Assembly: GCA_019044685.2 (NCBI GenBank)
Contig: JAGTXX020000009.1
Coordinates: 124,001-188,000 of the forward strand
Source: Nannochloris sp. 'desiccata'
Taxonomy: Eukaryota > Chlorophyta > Trebouxiophyceae > Chlorellales > Chlorellaceae
Direction of reading: 5' to 3'
DNA: 64,000 nucleotides
The translations under genes and the position numbers were made by a program. Numbering within the stretch: the first letter of the stretch is position 1; the number at the start of each line of letters is the position of its first letter. Of this stretch, positions 30,459 to 41,589 are shown piece by piece. The notes under the pieces were generated by a model. It was not told where the DNA came from and made no database searches. It saw nothing but the letters and a program-made list of their open reading frames with translations.

Positions 30459-32594
30459 ATGGTTGGCTCAACATCGCATCAAAATGATGGGTATGCCCTT
30501 GCTCCAGAAGATCCCAACCCACCTCGCAGGCGCTCCACCCTCCTTTCTGTCTGCCCCTTCATTCTAGGCAATGAGTTTTGTGAGAGATTGGCATTTTACG
30601 GCCTAAGTACCAACATGGTTATGTATCTCACCCGAGTAATGGGCGAAGATTCAGGTTACGCAGCTGTTCAACTCAACCTCTTTGAAGGTACATGCTATTT
30701 GACGCCAATCCTCGGTGCCTGGCTGGCAGACTCTCTGTGGGGCCGATATTTCACTATTTTAGTATTTTCAATAATCTATTTCATTGGTATGATTATGCTT
30801 ACGCTAAGCGCATCCATCCCTGGCCTCACACCGCCGCCAGACTTGTACCCAACGGAACTACAAAGCGCTGCACTCTATATTTCTCTCTATGTAGTTGCTC
30901 TAGGGACAGGTGGCATTAAACCCAACGTCTCAGCCTTTGGTGCCGATCAGTTCGATGAAGCTGATCCTGCAGATCGACGTGAAAAAACGTCTTTCTTTAA
31001 TTGGTTTTATTTTTCAATTAATTTGGGTTCATTGCTCGCCGTCACTGTCATTGTATGGATTCAAGAAAATATCAGTTGGGCTGTAGGATTTGCTGTGCCT
31101 GCAGTGTGTATGGCGTTGGCAGTTATGGTGTTTATAGCAGGATCTGGTAGGTATAAACATGTAGAACCGAGTGAATCACCTTTCTCCCGTGTTTTTAAAA
31201 TAACATGGGCAGCATTGCGAGCTCGACGACGTGCCGCTGCTGCTGCTGCTGCAGTCTTTCCGGACGGAGATAACACCAGTGGTAGCGCACGGAATTCTTT
31301 ACATAGTAATGGACAAAGGGTTAGGTTTGATCCTATGCCTACGATTTACAGTATGGGTAGAGGAGAGAGTGAATCTTCTTACTCTCTAAGAGAACCATTC
31401 TTACCTCACAACAACAACACCACCACCGCCATCATTGACAACCGAGATGTTGATGGTACTACAACTGCTGGTACTGGAAATTCAAATGGGTATACTACTA
31501 TGGCTGACGACGGCGTCAACAGTGCTGCTCGTAAGGCGAGCTTAGCGTGGATGGACTCTGCTTTAGAGGCTCGAAGCCCAGGTGGTGCTCTGTCCTTCAC
31601 CCGCCAACAAGTGGAAGAAGTTAAACTCGTTATTCGAATGCTGCCTATCTTTTTTCCTACGATCCTGTATTGGACTATTTATGTTCAAATGGGTTCTTTC
31701 TTTGTAGTGCAGGGTGCACATTTGGATCGCACTGTGGTATTGCCTAAAGGACTAGGTACTTTTGAAATACCAGCAGCATCTTTATCAATGATTAATACGT
31801 TGGCAATAGTAGGCTTAATTCCCTTTTATGATAAGCTACTAGCCCCTGCATTACGTCGTGCAGGGAGACCATTAACTCTGCTAAAAAGAATTGGTTGGGG
31901 GTTGGTGGTCTGCTTGGCTGCCATGCTGTGCGCTTCGTATGTCGAATGGTATCGCTTAAAATTATTTAGTGAAGGGCACGTGATTGGTAGTGCTCAAGGA
32001 AATGGTTCTGTAGTGGATATGTCTGTATGGTGGCAAGTACCACAATACCTTCTCATCGGGTTATCCGAGGTTTTCACTTCTATTGGGCAGATGGAATTTT
32101 TTTATGATCAAGCGCCAGATGTGATGCGATCATGCTCAATGGCTTTACAGTTGCTTTCTGTAGCGATAGGATCCTACTTAAGTGGGGCTGTCGTCTGGGC
32201 TACACAGATAGTCACCTCAAAACTCGATCCATTTGGGTTTGGGTGGTTGCCTAAAGATATCAACAAAGGGAGATTAGATTTATTCTTCCTCGTGCTCGGT
32301 GGATTGATGGTGATCAACATACTTCATTTTATTCATGTCTCTTTGAAATATGAATACAAAGCAGTGGAGCATATCAAGCGAGTGGCTCCACGAAGATTGC
32401 CGTCTAGTGGTGCTGGTGGTGGTCCACCTAGGCCACGGACTGCACCTATGCCATCGACTGCCCCTTCTGCAGCACATCCAGCAGTTGCGAGAAGGATCCA
32501 AGGTTCAGCTGCAGATTCACCTGCACCGCAGCCATATGGAAGGTCGGTTACTTTCTTACCGCAAACGCCAGCCATGCCTGCGCCATTTAGATAA
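30459..32594 (+). CDS. Proton-dependent oligopeptide/nitrate transporter (POT/NPF family)
   Basis: Major-facilitator proton symporter for di/tripeptides, nitrate or other small substrates. Single exon, 711 residues. Helix 1 carries the family motif GNEFCERLAFYG (ExxER-FxYYG), followed by GAWLADSLWGRY, the PTR2 signature region GTGGIKPNVSAFGADQFDE, FFNWFYFSINLGSL, and in the second half QVPQYLLIGLSEVFTSIGQM with FFYDQAPDVMRSCSMALQLL. About twelve membrane helices are visible, with a long cytosolic loop after helix 6 (residues ~245-375, Ala-rich and Ser-rich) and a Pro-rich C-terminal tail. The ExxER residues expected for proton coupling are intact. Substrate cannot be read from sequence. Longer than plant NPFs because of the loop and tail. 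Confidence 0.95.
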   Translation: MVGSTSHQNDGYALAPEDPNPPRRRSTLLSVCPFILGNEFCERLAFYGLSTNMVMYLTRVMGEDSGYAAVQLNLFEGTCYLTPILGAWLADSLWGRYFTILVFSIIYFIGMIMLTLSASIPGLTPPPDLYPTELQSAALYISLYVVALGTGGIKPNVSAFGADQFDEADPADRREKTSFFNWFYFSINLGSLLAVTVIVWIQENISWAVGFAVPAVCMALAVMVFIAGSGRYKHVEPSESPFSRVFKITWAALRARRRAAAAAAAVFPDGDNTSGSARNSLHSNGQRVRFDPMPTIYSMGRGESESSYSLREPFLPHNNNTTTAIIDNRDVDGTTTAGTGNSNGYTTMADDGVNSAARKASLAWMDSALEARSPGGALSFTRQQVEEVKLVIRMLPIFFPTILYWTIYVQMGSFFVVQGAHLDRTVVLPKGLGTFEIPAASLSMINTLAIVGLIPFYDKLLAPALRRAGRPLTLLKRIGWGLVVCLAAMLCASYVEWYRLKLFSEGHVIGSAQGNGSVVDMSVWWQVPQYLLIGLSEVFTSIGQMEFFYDQAPDVMRSCSMALQLLSVAIGSYLSGAVVWATQIVTSKLDPFGFGWLPKDINKGRLDLFFLVLGGLMVINILHFIHVSLKYEYKAVEHIKRVAPRRLPSSGAGGGPPRPRTAPMPSTAPSAAHPAVARRIQGSAADSPAPQPYGRSVTFLPQTPAMPAPFR

Positions 32595-33074
32595 AGTGTA
32601 TTGGAATGTAGAATCGAGTAGAGGGCGTAGAGTAAGAAGAGTGAAACAGTTGCTTTTCTACAGCTTGCTTTTTTCTCCGGCCCTGTTTTTTAATAGATCA
32701 ATTACAGAAACTGCATGTATTGGTTAGCAATGAAGTCAAGTAGTAAATATGTATAAAACTCAACTGATGCTTTGTTTCATGTGAACAATGATATACTTTT
32801 CTTCTTATTTTGTTTTCTCTTCTGTTTATTCTTGTAAAAAACACTGTTTCCAGAAAAAGTCAAAACTCTGGTCAACGAGCTGATCGCAAGGTTTCTTGCA
32901 GGAAAAGAAGCTTTAGCTATTTCCCAAGAAGCAAGCTATTTCATTTAGAAAAGTTACAGATAATTTTAGTTAAACTGAATACATAGAAGTAATTACACAG
33001 AGAAGCAACTCCCCTGTATGAAAGCCGCGTGCATTCTCTTGCGAGTTGTTTTCTGAATTTCAAAACCGAGAAAC
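32595..33074. other. Intergenic region, no gene recognised
   Basis: 3' region of the transporter gene and upstream region of the HEAT-repeat gene, same strand. AT-rich; TGTAA occurs at about 32832. Confidence 0.5.
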
Positions 33075-36000
33075 ATGTTCAAAATCACCCTTCAGCTCGC
33101 CGATTTCATTTCTTCAGAGGTGTATCGCAATGCATCAAGCTCAGAGAAAAGCATAGATGCTGTGAAAACGTGGCTCGCTGGGCGAGGAAGCTCTCGAAAC
33201 GTTCCTTGGGCAGGAATTTTTGAAGTCGTTTCCAAAGCTGGCAACCAAGAGATGACTCCTCTGCTGTTAAAACTCGCTGAATCTCTGATTAGTCTTCTCC
33301 AAAGTTCTCAAAGCTTGCTAAAAACTGACCAAGATGGCGGAGTAGTCTTGGCGCCTGAGGTGGAGGCTGCCGCAACCGAATCCCTTAAGCTTGCGTTCTT
33401 CTTCCTTTGCCACCTTACAAAGTTTCCTTCCTCTTGGCTCACTCGAAAAGAATGCAGCAAAGCTTTAGTAGCTCTAGAAATTGGTGGTGGTATTTTCGAA
33501 GCTGCAGATAAACGAGCTGCAGAGCTCCTTTTGCTCACGACGCTGCTGGAAATTCTTGCTGCTGCTGGCCCTCCTCTCTCAAATGCTTCTTTGAAATCTG
33601 ATGCAGCAGCCACAAAAAAGACCGCTGTTGACTTCATAGCAGAGCTTCTTTGCCAAAAATCTATCGCTCCTCGTGTTTTAGAACCTCTCTTCTCTTTAGC
33701 AGAGCAGCCAAAGCAGAAGGATAGCGTGCTTAAAGATGTAGCAAGCATCTTTCTGGCTACAATGCAACGTAGCAAGATTGCTGGGTGCAGCGTCGTTGCT
33801 ACAACCCTTGACCGCGCTGGCAAAAACAACAACAGCTCCTCTGATAACTTAGCTTCCATTTTGCTTACGCTTACTTCTTCTAAAGATTCAGTTGGTCTAT
33901 TGCTGCGCGCAAGCTTGATGGTGCAGGTGAAAGAGGTCTGCTTTCTTTTGCAACATCCGCGTCCTGCTGTGAAGAAGGCTGCGTTGGATATGGTGGTAAT
34001 TCTTGGCTTTGAAGTTGCAACTACTGCTGTGCTAGACCATTGCTGGTCTTCACTAGCGTTTGCTGCAGTGCTGAAGTTTCTCCATGACCACGATGCAAAT
34101 TTGCGAACGAAAGCTCTAAGCATATTAGAAAACCACGCAGAGGAGGCTGTAGCTGCTGTTTCTACTAGTGCATCTTTAGAAAGCTTTGCAAGCAGTCTTG
34201 CGGACTGTTTGATTGACCGCAGCGTTGCAGTCCGCAAGAAAGCTGTACTAGCTTTATCAGCCATTGTCTCTGCCGCCACCTACTCTAGCGCCTCAGCGCC
34301 AGTACTGCTTTCCTCCCTTCAAATGAAGACGATGACTACGATATGCTACCTTCTACAGCTTCCTAGAGATAGCAAGCTTTATCCTGGAGAATCTGCAGCT
34401 GCTACCCTCTGCACTACATTTATCGGCCTCGCACAGCCTTCAAAGACGCCAGCTGGCGCTCTAAGCCTGCTTGAATTGCATCGCACCACCCCTGATGATT
34501 CAGCTCGCTTGACGCTTCAAGCTGTCTTGGCAGAAACATTTCTTCCTAGTACTTTGTCTTCCGAGACAGGTCTTATAGCGCTGCTCAATAATTTTACCAC
34601 CCGACAAGAAGTAGAAGAGCTAAGGTCAACGCTGCACTCCGCAACTGCAGCAAATCGCAACCTTGCAGCCCGTATGCAGGTTGAGCTGAGCAGAGTAGCT
34701 GAAAGTATGTTTGAATTAAACTTAGCAAATAAGTACGATAAAGAATCAATGCATTGCCTTTCCAAGATGATCTATTTGCTGGGCTCACCAGAACCTGCTG
34801 GAAGCCGGTCGGGCGATGGTGATGGGAGAACAGAAGCTGAAGAAGAGTGCTTATGGCTTCTCAACTTGACTCGAAGCATAGCTACCCAAAACAACTCAAC
34901 TAATACGACTGAAACTCTGTACTGGTGTTTGCGTTCCCTAAAGCTTTGGATGCAGCAGCTTGAGGCTGATTCGGGAAGAAAGCTGGAAAGTGAAATACCT
35001 GCCATAGTTGTCAGCGTCCCTGCTTGCGAGAGCCCAGATGCTTTAAAGACAGCTCTTTCATTAGTACACTCTCTTTCAAATGCTCGAGATGTTTCTAATT
35101 CGTTGCTCAGCTACTTTGCTCATCAAGCAGGGATCTCTTTTCGGCCTTCTCTTCCCGTAGCCGACAAGGAGAAAGCCAGTGCCACTATAGCCTTTCTCTC
35201 TACGTTGGAATCTATGGTCGAGTTATATAAAAATGAAAAGGCTGAGTTTCTCGCGTACTTACACCAGCAGCAGCAGAATCAACGCCGTAACGGCATCGAG
35301 GGTGTAGAAGAAGAAATCATTGCCGAGGGCGATGCTGGAGGTACTGATTTTTGCTTGCAAGCTGAAGGAGAAGATAGGGTCCATGAAGCAGCAGCTCAGA
35401 GTTACCTTGAAAGTTTGTTAGAAGCGCAAGAGAGTGCTCCGGTTGCGTTTTTGCCTGCTTTGCTTGAGTTGGCTGCGGTTGAGAAAGACGGTGGCAACCT
35501 AGAGAGCTGTAGTATTAGGGTAAGAGCGCATTAATGTACTTGAAAAGCTCGCTTAATGTATTTATAATTTAATTTACGTACTAAATTGTGCAGTCTGAAG
35601 CATTAAAGGTATTGGGGGCATTGGCGTGTCTTTCTCAACCCCTTGCTGGAAAATGCATCGGCCTAGTTACTTCTTTGCTACACCCTCAACCTGAATACAC
35701 CAGATCGAGCACTGTCGTTACTGTGCAAGCTATTAACTTCGCAGCAGATATCATTCAGACTTTCCCTACTGCTTACGGCCCTTTGATTACTTCCTTTGCC
35801 CCGTTAATAGCTTTATCAACTACAGATGCTGTCTCTGAACCTCATCTCTCCGCCTCGCCTGCTCCCGTGAGCAACAAAGAAATCATCGCTATAACCGCTG
35901 CTGGATCTTTCTCAAAGCTTGTTATCTCAAATAAAATCAAAGTCCACGAGTGCATTGGCATCCTTGGCTCTGGCCTTGCCAGTACTATTTCAGCCGTCGC

Positions 36001-36625
36001 CTCTACTTGCAACATCGTTTTACGGCAGCTTCTCACAACTTCCTCTGCGTCTGGAGACCGTGCTTCCATCATCCTTGCTATCGCTCAACAAACACCACTC
36101 GACCAGCGGCGTGCAGCAACAGCAGCAGCTTTGCATCGCCTTGCTGAAGCAGACCTGTGCAGTGATGCTTTGGTTGGGCCGTGCATCACCTCTACTCTCA
36201 ATACATGTCAACCAGCTGCTGCACTGGGAGCTGCTGGTGAAGCAGGAGTTCAAATAGTATTAGAGATGCTGCCTGTACTGTCACCATCTACTAAAATGCT
36301 GAAAAAGCTGCAGAAAGGCCTGCAGAACTCTAATAATATGAATGGTGGTGGTGGTGGTGGTACTGCGATGCCGAGAGCTTTGCGTCGGGAGTTGGAACAA
36401 TTTGTAAATCGTGCTGCTGTTAATGAAAATTCGGATTTGGATACTGAAAATAGGGATATCGTTAACGCAGGAGGTGCTGATATTAATGGGGTGGGAAAGA
36501 AGCGTGGTAGACCTGGTACCGCCACAGCGGCCAAGGCAACGGCGGTGAAAAAGCTGCAGCAAGACATTCTTGGCTTGCTGGCTGTTAAGAAATCATATCA
36601 AAAACATAGAGCATCTCGCAAGTAA
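33075..36625 (+). CDS. HEAT-repeat protein resembling a condensin non-SMC subunit
   Basis: Two exons, 33075-35519 and 35594-36625 (GTAAGA donor, TTGTGCAG acceptor, phase 0), 1,158 residues. Nearly all helical, built of HEAT-like pairs: DHDANLRTKALSILENHAEE and DCLIDRSVAVRKKAVLALSA in the middle, then SEALKVLGALACLSQPLAG and KEIIAITAAGSFSKLVISNK after the intron. The C-terminal part reads like the Cnd1 region of condensin subunits CAP-D2/CAP-D3. The C-terminus has a Gly run, an acidic part and a basic tail with KKRGRPGT, an AT-hook-like element that would contact DNA. Another large HEAT protein cannot be excluded; the condensin call is an inference from pattern rather than from a unique motif. 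Confidence 0.65.
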
Positions 36626-37590
36626 TTAGCTTTCTTACGTTTATTATCAATTATGAGATAGAAGTATTAAATTGTAACTTCCTCCTCCTCCTCCTTCTTC
36701 TTCTTCCCCGCCTCAAACTTTAATATGCTGATTAAAAGTAGAACGGCATAGCTGCAGATTGTTTCCCTTCAAAATTCACCACATCCGATTCTTTCAATAA
36801 TTCAAATGCGAGATCTTACGAGAGTAGTTCATTCATTCGTGAATGTGAATGTGTGTGTGTATAAAGAAACTGTGACTTTATTAGTAAGCCGCTGAGCGAG
36901 CCAAGCTGCCGGGCACATTTTTGAATAATAGGGAAAAGGTTATGCGTTGCATCGCCCAGTCCTCGCAAAATCGACAGAAACATCACCTTTTAAATCGTAT
37001 GCCACTTTGAGATGTTGTGTAGCAAAGTAATCGAGTGGCAGGAAGAGCTGTCACAGTGTCAAGTCAGGTTCAGGATTGACCGGTTTCAAAGTAACATTGA
37101 GCTTGCTCATACATGGAGCACTGTCTACAAGGTCTTTGAATTCCCCGCATGTTAACCTCATTCTTAAAATGTCCCCAATGTTCAGGGTTTCTTTGCCATA
37201 CAAAATAACGAGGCACAGTATTTACATTTGATCTGAATGAGAGATCACTTCCGTGAAGTTGAAGAATTGCGCCCTTGTAAAAAAGGCGGGTTAGCTGCGA
37301 AGCGCGTGCTAAGTTGGTAACCACTACTAGTTTATGTATGTGGGAAATTAGCTAAAAGCTGGAGCTAAAAGCGTGGTTGCTATGGAAAAAAATGCTCACA
37401 ATTTCTAAGGAGCAATAGAATACTTTTTGACCATGATATTTTGTGGGTTGCGTTAAATTCGTAAACACTATATATGTATGTCGCATAGAAAGCTGTTGAC
37501 GGAAGGCTGGTGTAACTTGACAAGGTTTAAGATATATAATTTTGATCGCCTTAAAATAAATATATGTTCTTATACTGAACAGATCTCGAA
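36626..37590. other. Long intergenic region, no gene recognised
   Basis: Nearly 1 kb upstream of the UBX-protein gene. Contains TGTAA at 36673-36677 (48 bases after the HEAT-protein stop), a CTC/CTT repeat at about 36682-36707, and GCTGAGCGAGCCAA at 36893-36906. Reading frames in it are short and without features. Confidence 0.5.
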
Positions 37591-39139
37591 ATGGACGAAG
37601 TAGACGACCATACAGTAGCGCGCTTTATTGAAGTTACTTCAGCGACACCAGATCATGCCACATTTTTCTTGCAAGCTTGTGGCGGAAACTTTGATCGAGC
37701 AGTGCAAATGTATCAAGGTTTGTTCAGTGTGACCTGTTTTCGATGATTTTTGTCTACTTCAAGTAGCTTGAATAATTCACTTTAACAGTCAAAGTAGCTT
37801 TAAGCAACTAATTCCATGTTTACATAAATGTTTCAACTTTACAGAACAAGCAGCACCTCCCGTTCGGCGAGGCGGCCATCCTCCCAATATTCCTCCTCGC
37901 CCTAGAGCCCCAGGAAACCAAGCAATTTACCAAAATCACGCAAACGGAAGAAGAGTCCCTGCTCCATTTCCTATCCAACTGGTCCAAGCAGTCCTCACCC
38001 TACCAATAGCTGTCATCAGCACATCCTTCAAAATTGTCGGCCGAACCCTCGGCTTTGGCCTAAACATAGCCGGCGCTGTTGCTCACAGAGTTCTTCCTGC
38101 TTACGTTTCCAACTCCCTACGCTCTGCTGCACGTGCTATCACAGCAGGACCCCAAGTAGAAGACCCTGCTGCGTCTGCTGCGGATTTTATCCGATCTTTT
38201 ACAGCACACCATGGAGAGCGGGTGCCTCGGTGGCAAGCATGTGGTTGGCAAGACGCTGCAGCACGCGCTCAAAATGAAGGAAAATTTTTGTTCGTATATC
38301 TTCACTCATCTAGGCATCAGGATGCAGAAGACTTTTGTGCAAATACACTTTGCGCCCCTAACTTTGTAGACTATTTAAATTCTACGTTTGACTCTTGGGC
38401 AGGTGATGTCCATTTTGCAGACGCCTTTCGGCTTTCATCAAGTCTCCGTGCTACTGCATACCCTTATTGTGCGTTGTTAGCATTCTCGGGGTCACGTACA
38501 AGGCTTGTGACCTGTGTAGAGGGTAGTATTAGGCCAGATGCATTAGCTGAAGTGTTGCAGGCGGCGTTGGTCGAGCATGGTAGCATGCTTTGGGAAGAAC
38601 GTGCAGCTCAAGAACAGCGGCAAATTGATCGGCAACTCCGAGAAGAACAAGACGCAGAGTATCAACGTTCCTTAGAAGCAGATAGAGAACGAGAAAGAAA
38701 ACGTGAGCAAGAAAGAGCAGTTGCTGAACAGGCGGAACAGCAACAGAGAGAAGCCGCCGCCGCTGCTGCTGCTGCTCTTGCAGCAGAAGAAGCACGCAAA
38801 GCTGAGTTTTCTGCGAGTATTGAACGTAGGCGTAATGCAAAACGGCTTTCTTTGCCAGAAGAACCTTCCTCTGATGTAGCGAATACTACTTCAATAAGAA
38901 TTCGATTACCTAATGGCTCTACACATCAACGTCGATTCATGTCATCTGATCAGGTACAAATAGTTCAAGACTGGGTAGATGGTTTAGAAAGCCACGAGCA
39001 TTTGAAATATAGTTTAGCTATGACCTATCCTAGAAAGATTTTGACTGGAAGAGAGATTATGGTACAAAGTTTAGAGGAATTGGGATTGACGCCACAAGCG
39101 GTGTTATTGGTGCAGCCAGAAGACGAAGATGGTAGCTGA
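37591..39139 (+). CDS. FAF2: UBA-UAS-UBX protein of the FAF2/UBXD8 type
   Basis: Adaptor that brings the AAA-ATPase p97/CDC48 to ubiquitinated substrates at the ER or lipid droplets. Exons 37591-37717 and 37845-39139, 473 residues. Order: N-terminal UBA-like domain (residues ~5-42, VARFIEVTSATPDHATFFLQ), a hydrophobic hairpin at about 80-110 (LVQAVLTLPIAVISTSF), the UAS thioredoxin-like domain (~155-290, GKFLFVYLHSSRHQDAEDFC), a long charged Ala/Glu/Arg coiled coil (~300-370), and a C-terminal UBX domain (~395-470, IRIRLPNGSTHQRRFMSSDQ). That architecture with a hairpin between UBA and UAS is diagnostic of the FAF2/UBXD8 group. The UBA exon is separate and would be missed if only the long frame were read. 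Confidence 0.9.
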
Positions 39140-39419
39140 ATTATGAAGAGAGGATTGCCCGATTGAGGTGTGTTTATATGTTGACTGGCGTGACTTGAAT
39201 GTATTTTTTAGTCGCTAATGGCTGTAGTTTAATTTTTCTTCTGAAGGCAGCAGAGCTGTGGAGTCTTTTTGTGCTCGAGTTCTTGTAAAGGAAAATATTG
39301 TTTCTGTTTGGCGCTATTGCCAAATTGTAATGCTTTCAATAAATATAACGAAGTGTATAGTTTTCATGGAATGCAGCCGATCGCAGCAAATGGGCACTCT
39401 GGGAGCAAATGTGATCACA

Positions 39420-41372
39420 ATGCTTCGCATCTTACGAAGAGCCAGTTCGACAAGGAAGACGCTTCACATTTGGTCTAACCCAGCAATCGTCTCACGACAT
39501 TTATCCGAAATATTTTCTGAATATAGATCTGAATATAAAGTGGAACCTGAAAGTTTCTCAAGATCTTTCTCATCTTCTACGTCGTCTTCACCGCTTGACG
39601 ACAAACAACCCACTTCCCTTCATAATGACACCACCACCACTATTACTATTCCTCCTAGTAAAACGTCAATAAAAAAGATACGTAATGCTGCATTCCAAGA
39701 TTTCAAACGTAGCCTAGTCCGTGGTCAACCTTCAGCTGCCGCTGCCGCACTTGACAAGTACAACCGTCTCTCTGGCGGAGCCCCTTCCCGCCCTTTGTAT
39801 CACTCTCTTATGGATCTCTATTCCCGTAAAGGTGATGCAGAGAGTGTTATTAAAATATTAAACGAGATGATAAAGTGGAATAACCCTCCTCCTAATGAAT
39901 ATACGTTTGGCTATGCCATTTCTGCGTTGAAGAAAAATTCTGCTAGAGCCGGTGGTACTGATAAGATGTCCCGTACTGCTACTGCGGCTGCCTTACAAGC
40001 TTTAGAACTGTTTGAAATCATGATTTCGCTCAAAATGGACTTGACCCCCAATTTTATTATATACAATGAGCTTATAGACTGTTTTGGGCGGGCAGGAGAT
40101 GTCGACCAAGCCTTTAAGTTATTTCACCGAGCACTTACTATAGATAAAATAAAACCCACGGTGCATACGTTCTCTATATTAATCAAAGCATGTGCTGTAG
40201 CGAAACAACCAGACCGAGCCAGTGATGTAGTTTTTAAATTAATGCCACAGCATGGGTTTGTACCAGGGGCGGCAGCATGGAACGGGTTACTCGGTGCCGC
40301 AGCAGGCGCAGCAGGGGGTGGTGTCGACCGTGCGTATGAGGTGTGGCAAAAGATGATAGATGCAGGTGTTTTGCCTGATATGCATACAGAAAGAGCTTTG
40401 GCCAAGGCATTTGCTTCTCATCCTCAATTGGCGGCAGAATTGGTGGGTGAGGCGAGAACCCTGGCTGAAGAAAGTAAGAAAGAAAAGAAAGGGAGAATAG
40501 AAAAGGACAATGACTCGTCTTTTAGAAGCGGAAATGGGGAAATTATTGGAAATGTAGATATTACCTCCTTGGCTTCCCAAAGACGACAACTACCAGCACC
40601 TTCAATTTCTGAATCCTTTGCTGCTCCTAGTACTCCAAGTAAGCAGCAACCGATTCTGTTAGACGAGCTTCGACGTAAGCGGAAAAACATATCTGCGCAT
40701 AAGTTAGGCTTGGCACCTGATTTCTTTGGTAAGCCGAGAGGAGAAAGCTTTTCTGAGCCACAGCAACGGCAGGAAGGCGGTGAGTACCAACAAGACGACG
40801 ATGCTGACTACAATGTTGCAGACGACACGTCTTATCCACCCAAAGATACTGCTACTACACACGTATCTAAATTGCTTTCTTTAGATCTCCATGGCCATTC
40901 TCAAGCTGCAGCTGAAATGACCTTGCTCTGTCGATTAGAAGCACTCGTTGAAGCATGGCCAGAAATCTCTTTACAATTAGCACAGCACGAAGCACAGCAT
41001 GCGCAGCATGCTACTACTAATACAAATTCCACTAATAATGACCTATATACTAGATTTAATAACTCTACTGGTCTAGTTATTATCACTGGGGTGGGTAAAG
41101 GCAGCCGAGACGGTCTTGGGGTTCTCAAACATGCAGTGCGTGCTATTCTCACGAAACAAGGCCTCACAGCTGTCGACGTACCGGACAACCCAGGCAGGAT
41201 ATTTATTCCATTAGAGAAAATATCAACTTTTGCAGAAAAACAGTGGGAAAGAATGCAACGAGATCACTTTTATGCTGCGGCACGGGCGCGGTATGCCGGT
41301 ATAGGTGTGGGGATAGCTGGGGTGGTTGCTGCTGCAGTCATCATACCCAGATTAGGACCGTGGTTGATTTGA
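39420..41372 (+). CDS. PPR-SMR protein, organelle-targeted, with C-terminal membrane segment
   Basis: RNA-binding pentatricopeptide-repeat protein ending in a small MutS-related domain. ATG 39420 is preferred because it starts MLRILRRASSTRKTLHIWS, a strong mitochondrial/plastid presequence; in-frame ATGs at 39330, 39366 and 39390 would only add unlike sequence. PPR units are visible from about residue 110: YHSLMDLYSRKGDAESVIKI, YNELIDCFGRAGDVDQAFKL, FSILIKACAVAKQPDRASDV, WNGLLGAAAG. The SMR domain begins near residue 490 with SLDLHGHSQAAAEM (LDxH) and has IITGVGKGSRDG (TGxG) later. The last ~30 residues (IGVGIAGVVAAAVIIP) form a membrane helix, unusual for a PPR-SMR protein. A low-complexity linker separates the PPR and SMR parts. 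Confidence 0.9.
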   Translation: MLRILRRASSTRKTLHIWSNPAIVSRHLSEIFSEYRSEYKVEPESFSRSFSSSTSSSPLDDKQPTSLHNDTTTTITIPPSKTSIKKIRNAAFQDFKRSLVRGQPSAAAAALDKYNRLSGGAPSRPLYHSLMDLYSRKGDAESVIKILNEMIKWNNPPPNEYTFGYAISALKKNSARAGGTDKMSRTATAAALQALELFEIMISLKMDLTPNFIIYNELIDCFGRAGDVDQAFKLFHRALTIDKIKPTVHTFSILIKACAVAKQPDRASDVVFKLMPQHGFVPGAAAWNGLLGAAAGAAGGGVDRAYEVWQKMIDAGVLPDMHTERALAKAFASHPQLAAELVGEARTLAEESKKEKKGRIEKDNDSSFRSGNGEIIGNVDITSLASQRRQLPAPSISESFAAPSTPSKQQPILLDELRRKRKNISAHKLGLAPDFFGKPRGESFSEPQQRQEGGEYQQDDDADYNVADDTSYPPKDTATTHVSKLLSLDLHGHSQAAAEMTLLCRLEALVEAWPEISLQLAQHEAQHAQHATTNTNSTNNDLYTRFNNSTGLVIITGVGKGSRDGLGVLKHAVRAILTKQGLTAVDVPDNPGRIFIPLEKISTFAEKQWERMQRDHFYAAARARYAGIGVGIAGVVAAAVIIPRLGPWLI

Positions 41373-41589
41373 TACCTTAACTACCTGACTTTTTACTATT
41401 TTAACTATACAGTCGTCTTAAGTTGAGTTGAGTAGAGTTCTGTGTACATGTGTATTCAAAAAATAAGAAAGAAAAATAAAGGATCAAAGGATCTATCGGT
41501 AATATAAAAACAGTATAGACAATATTTTTATTTTATGTGCCCTAACTATGTGCTGTAACTAATATATCAAGATACTCTCCACTCTATTA

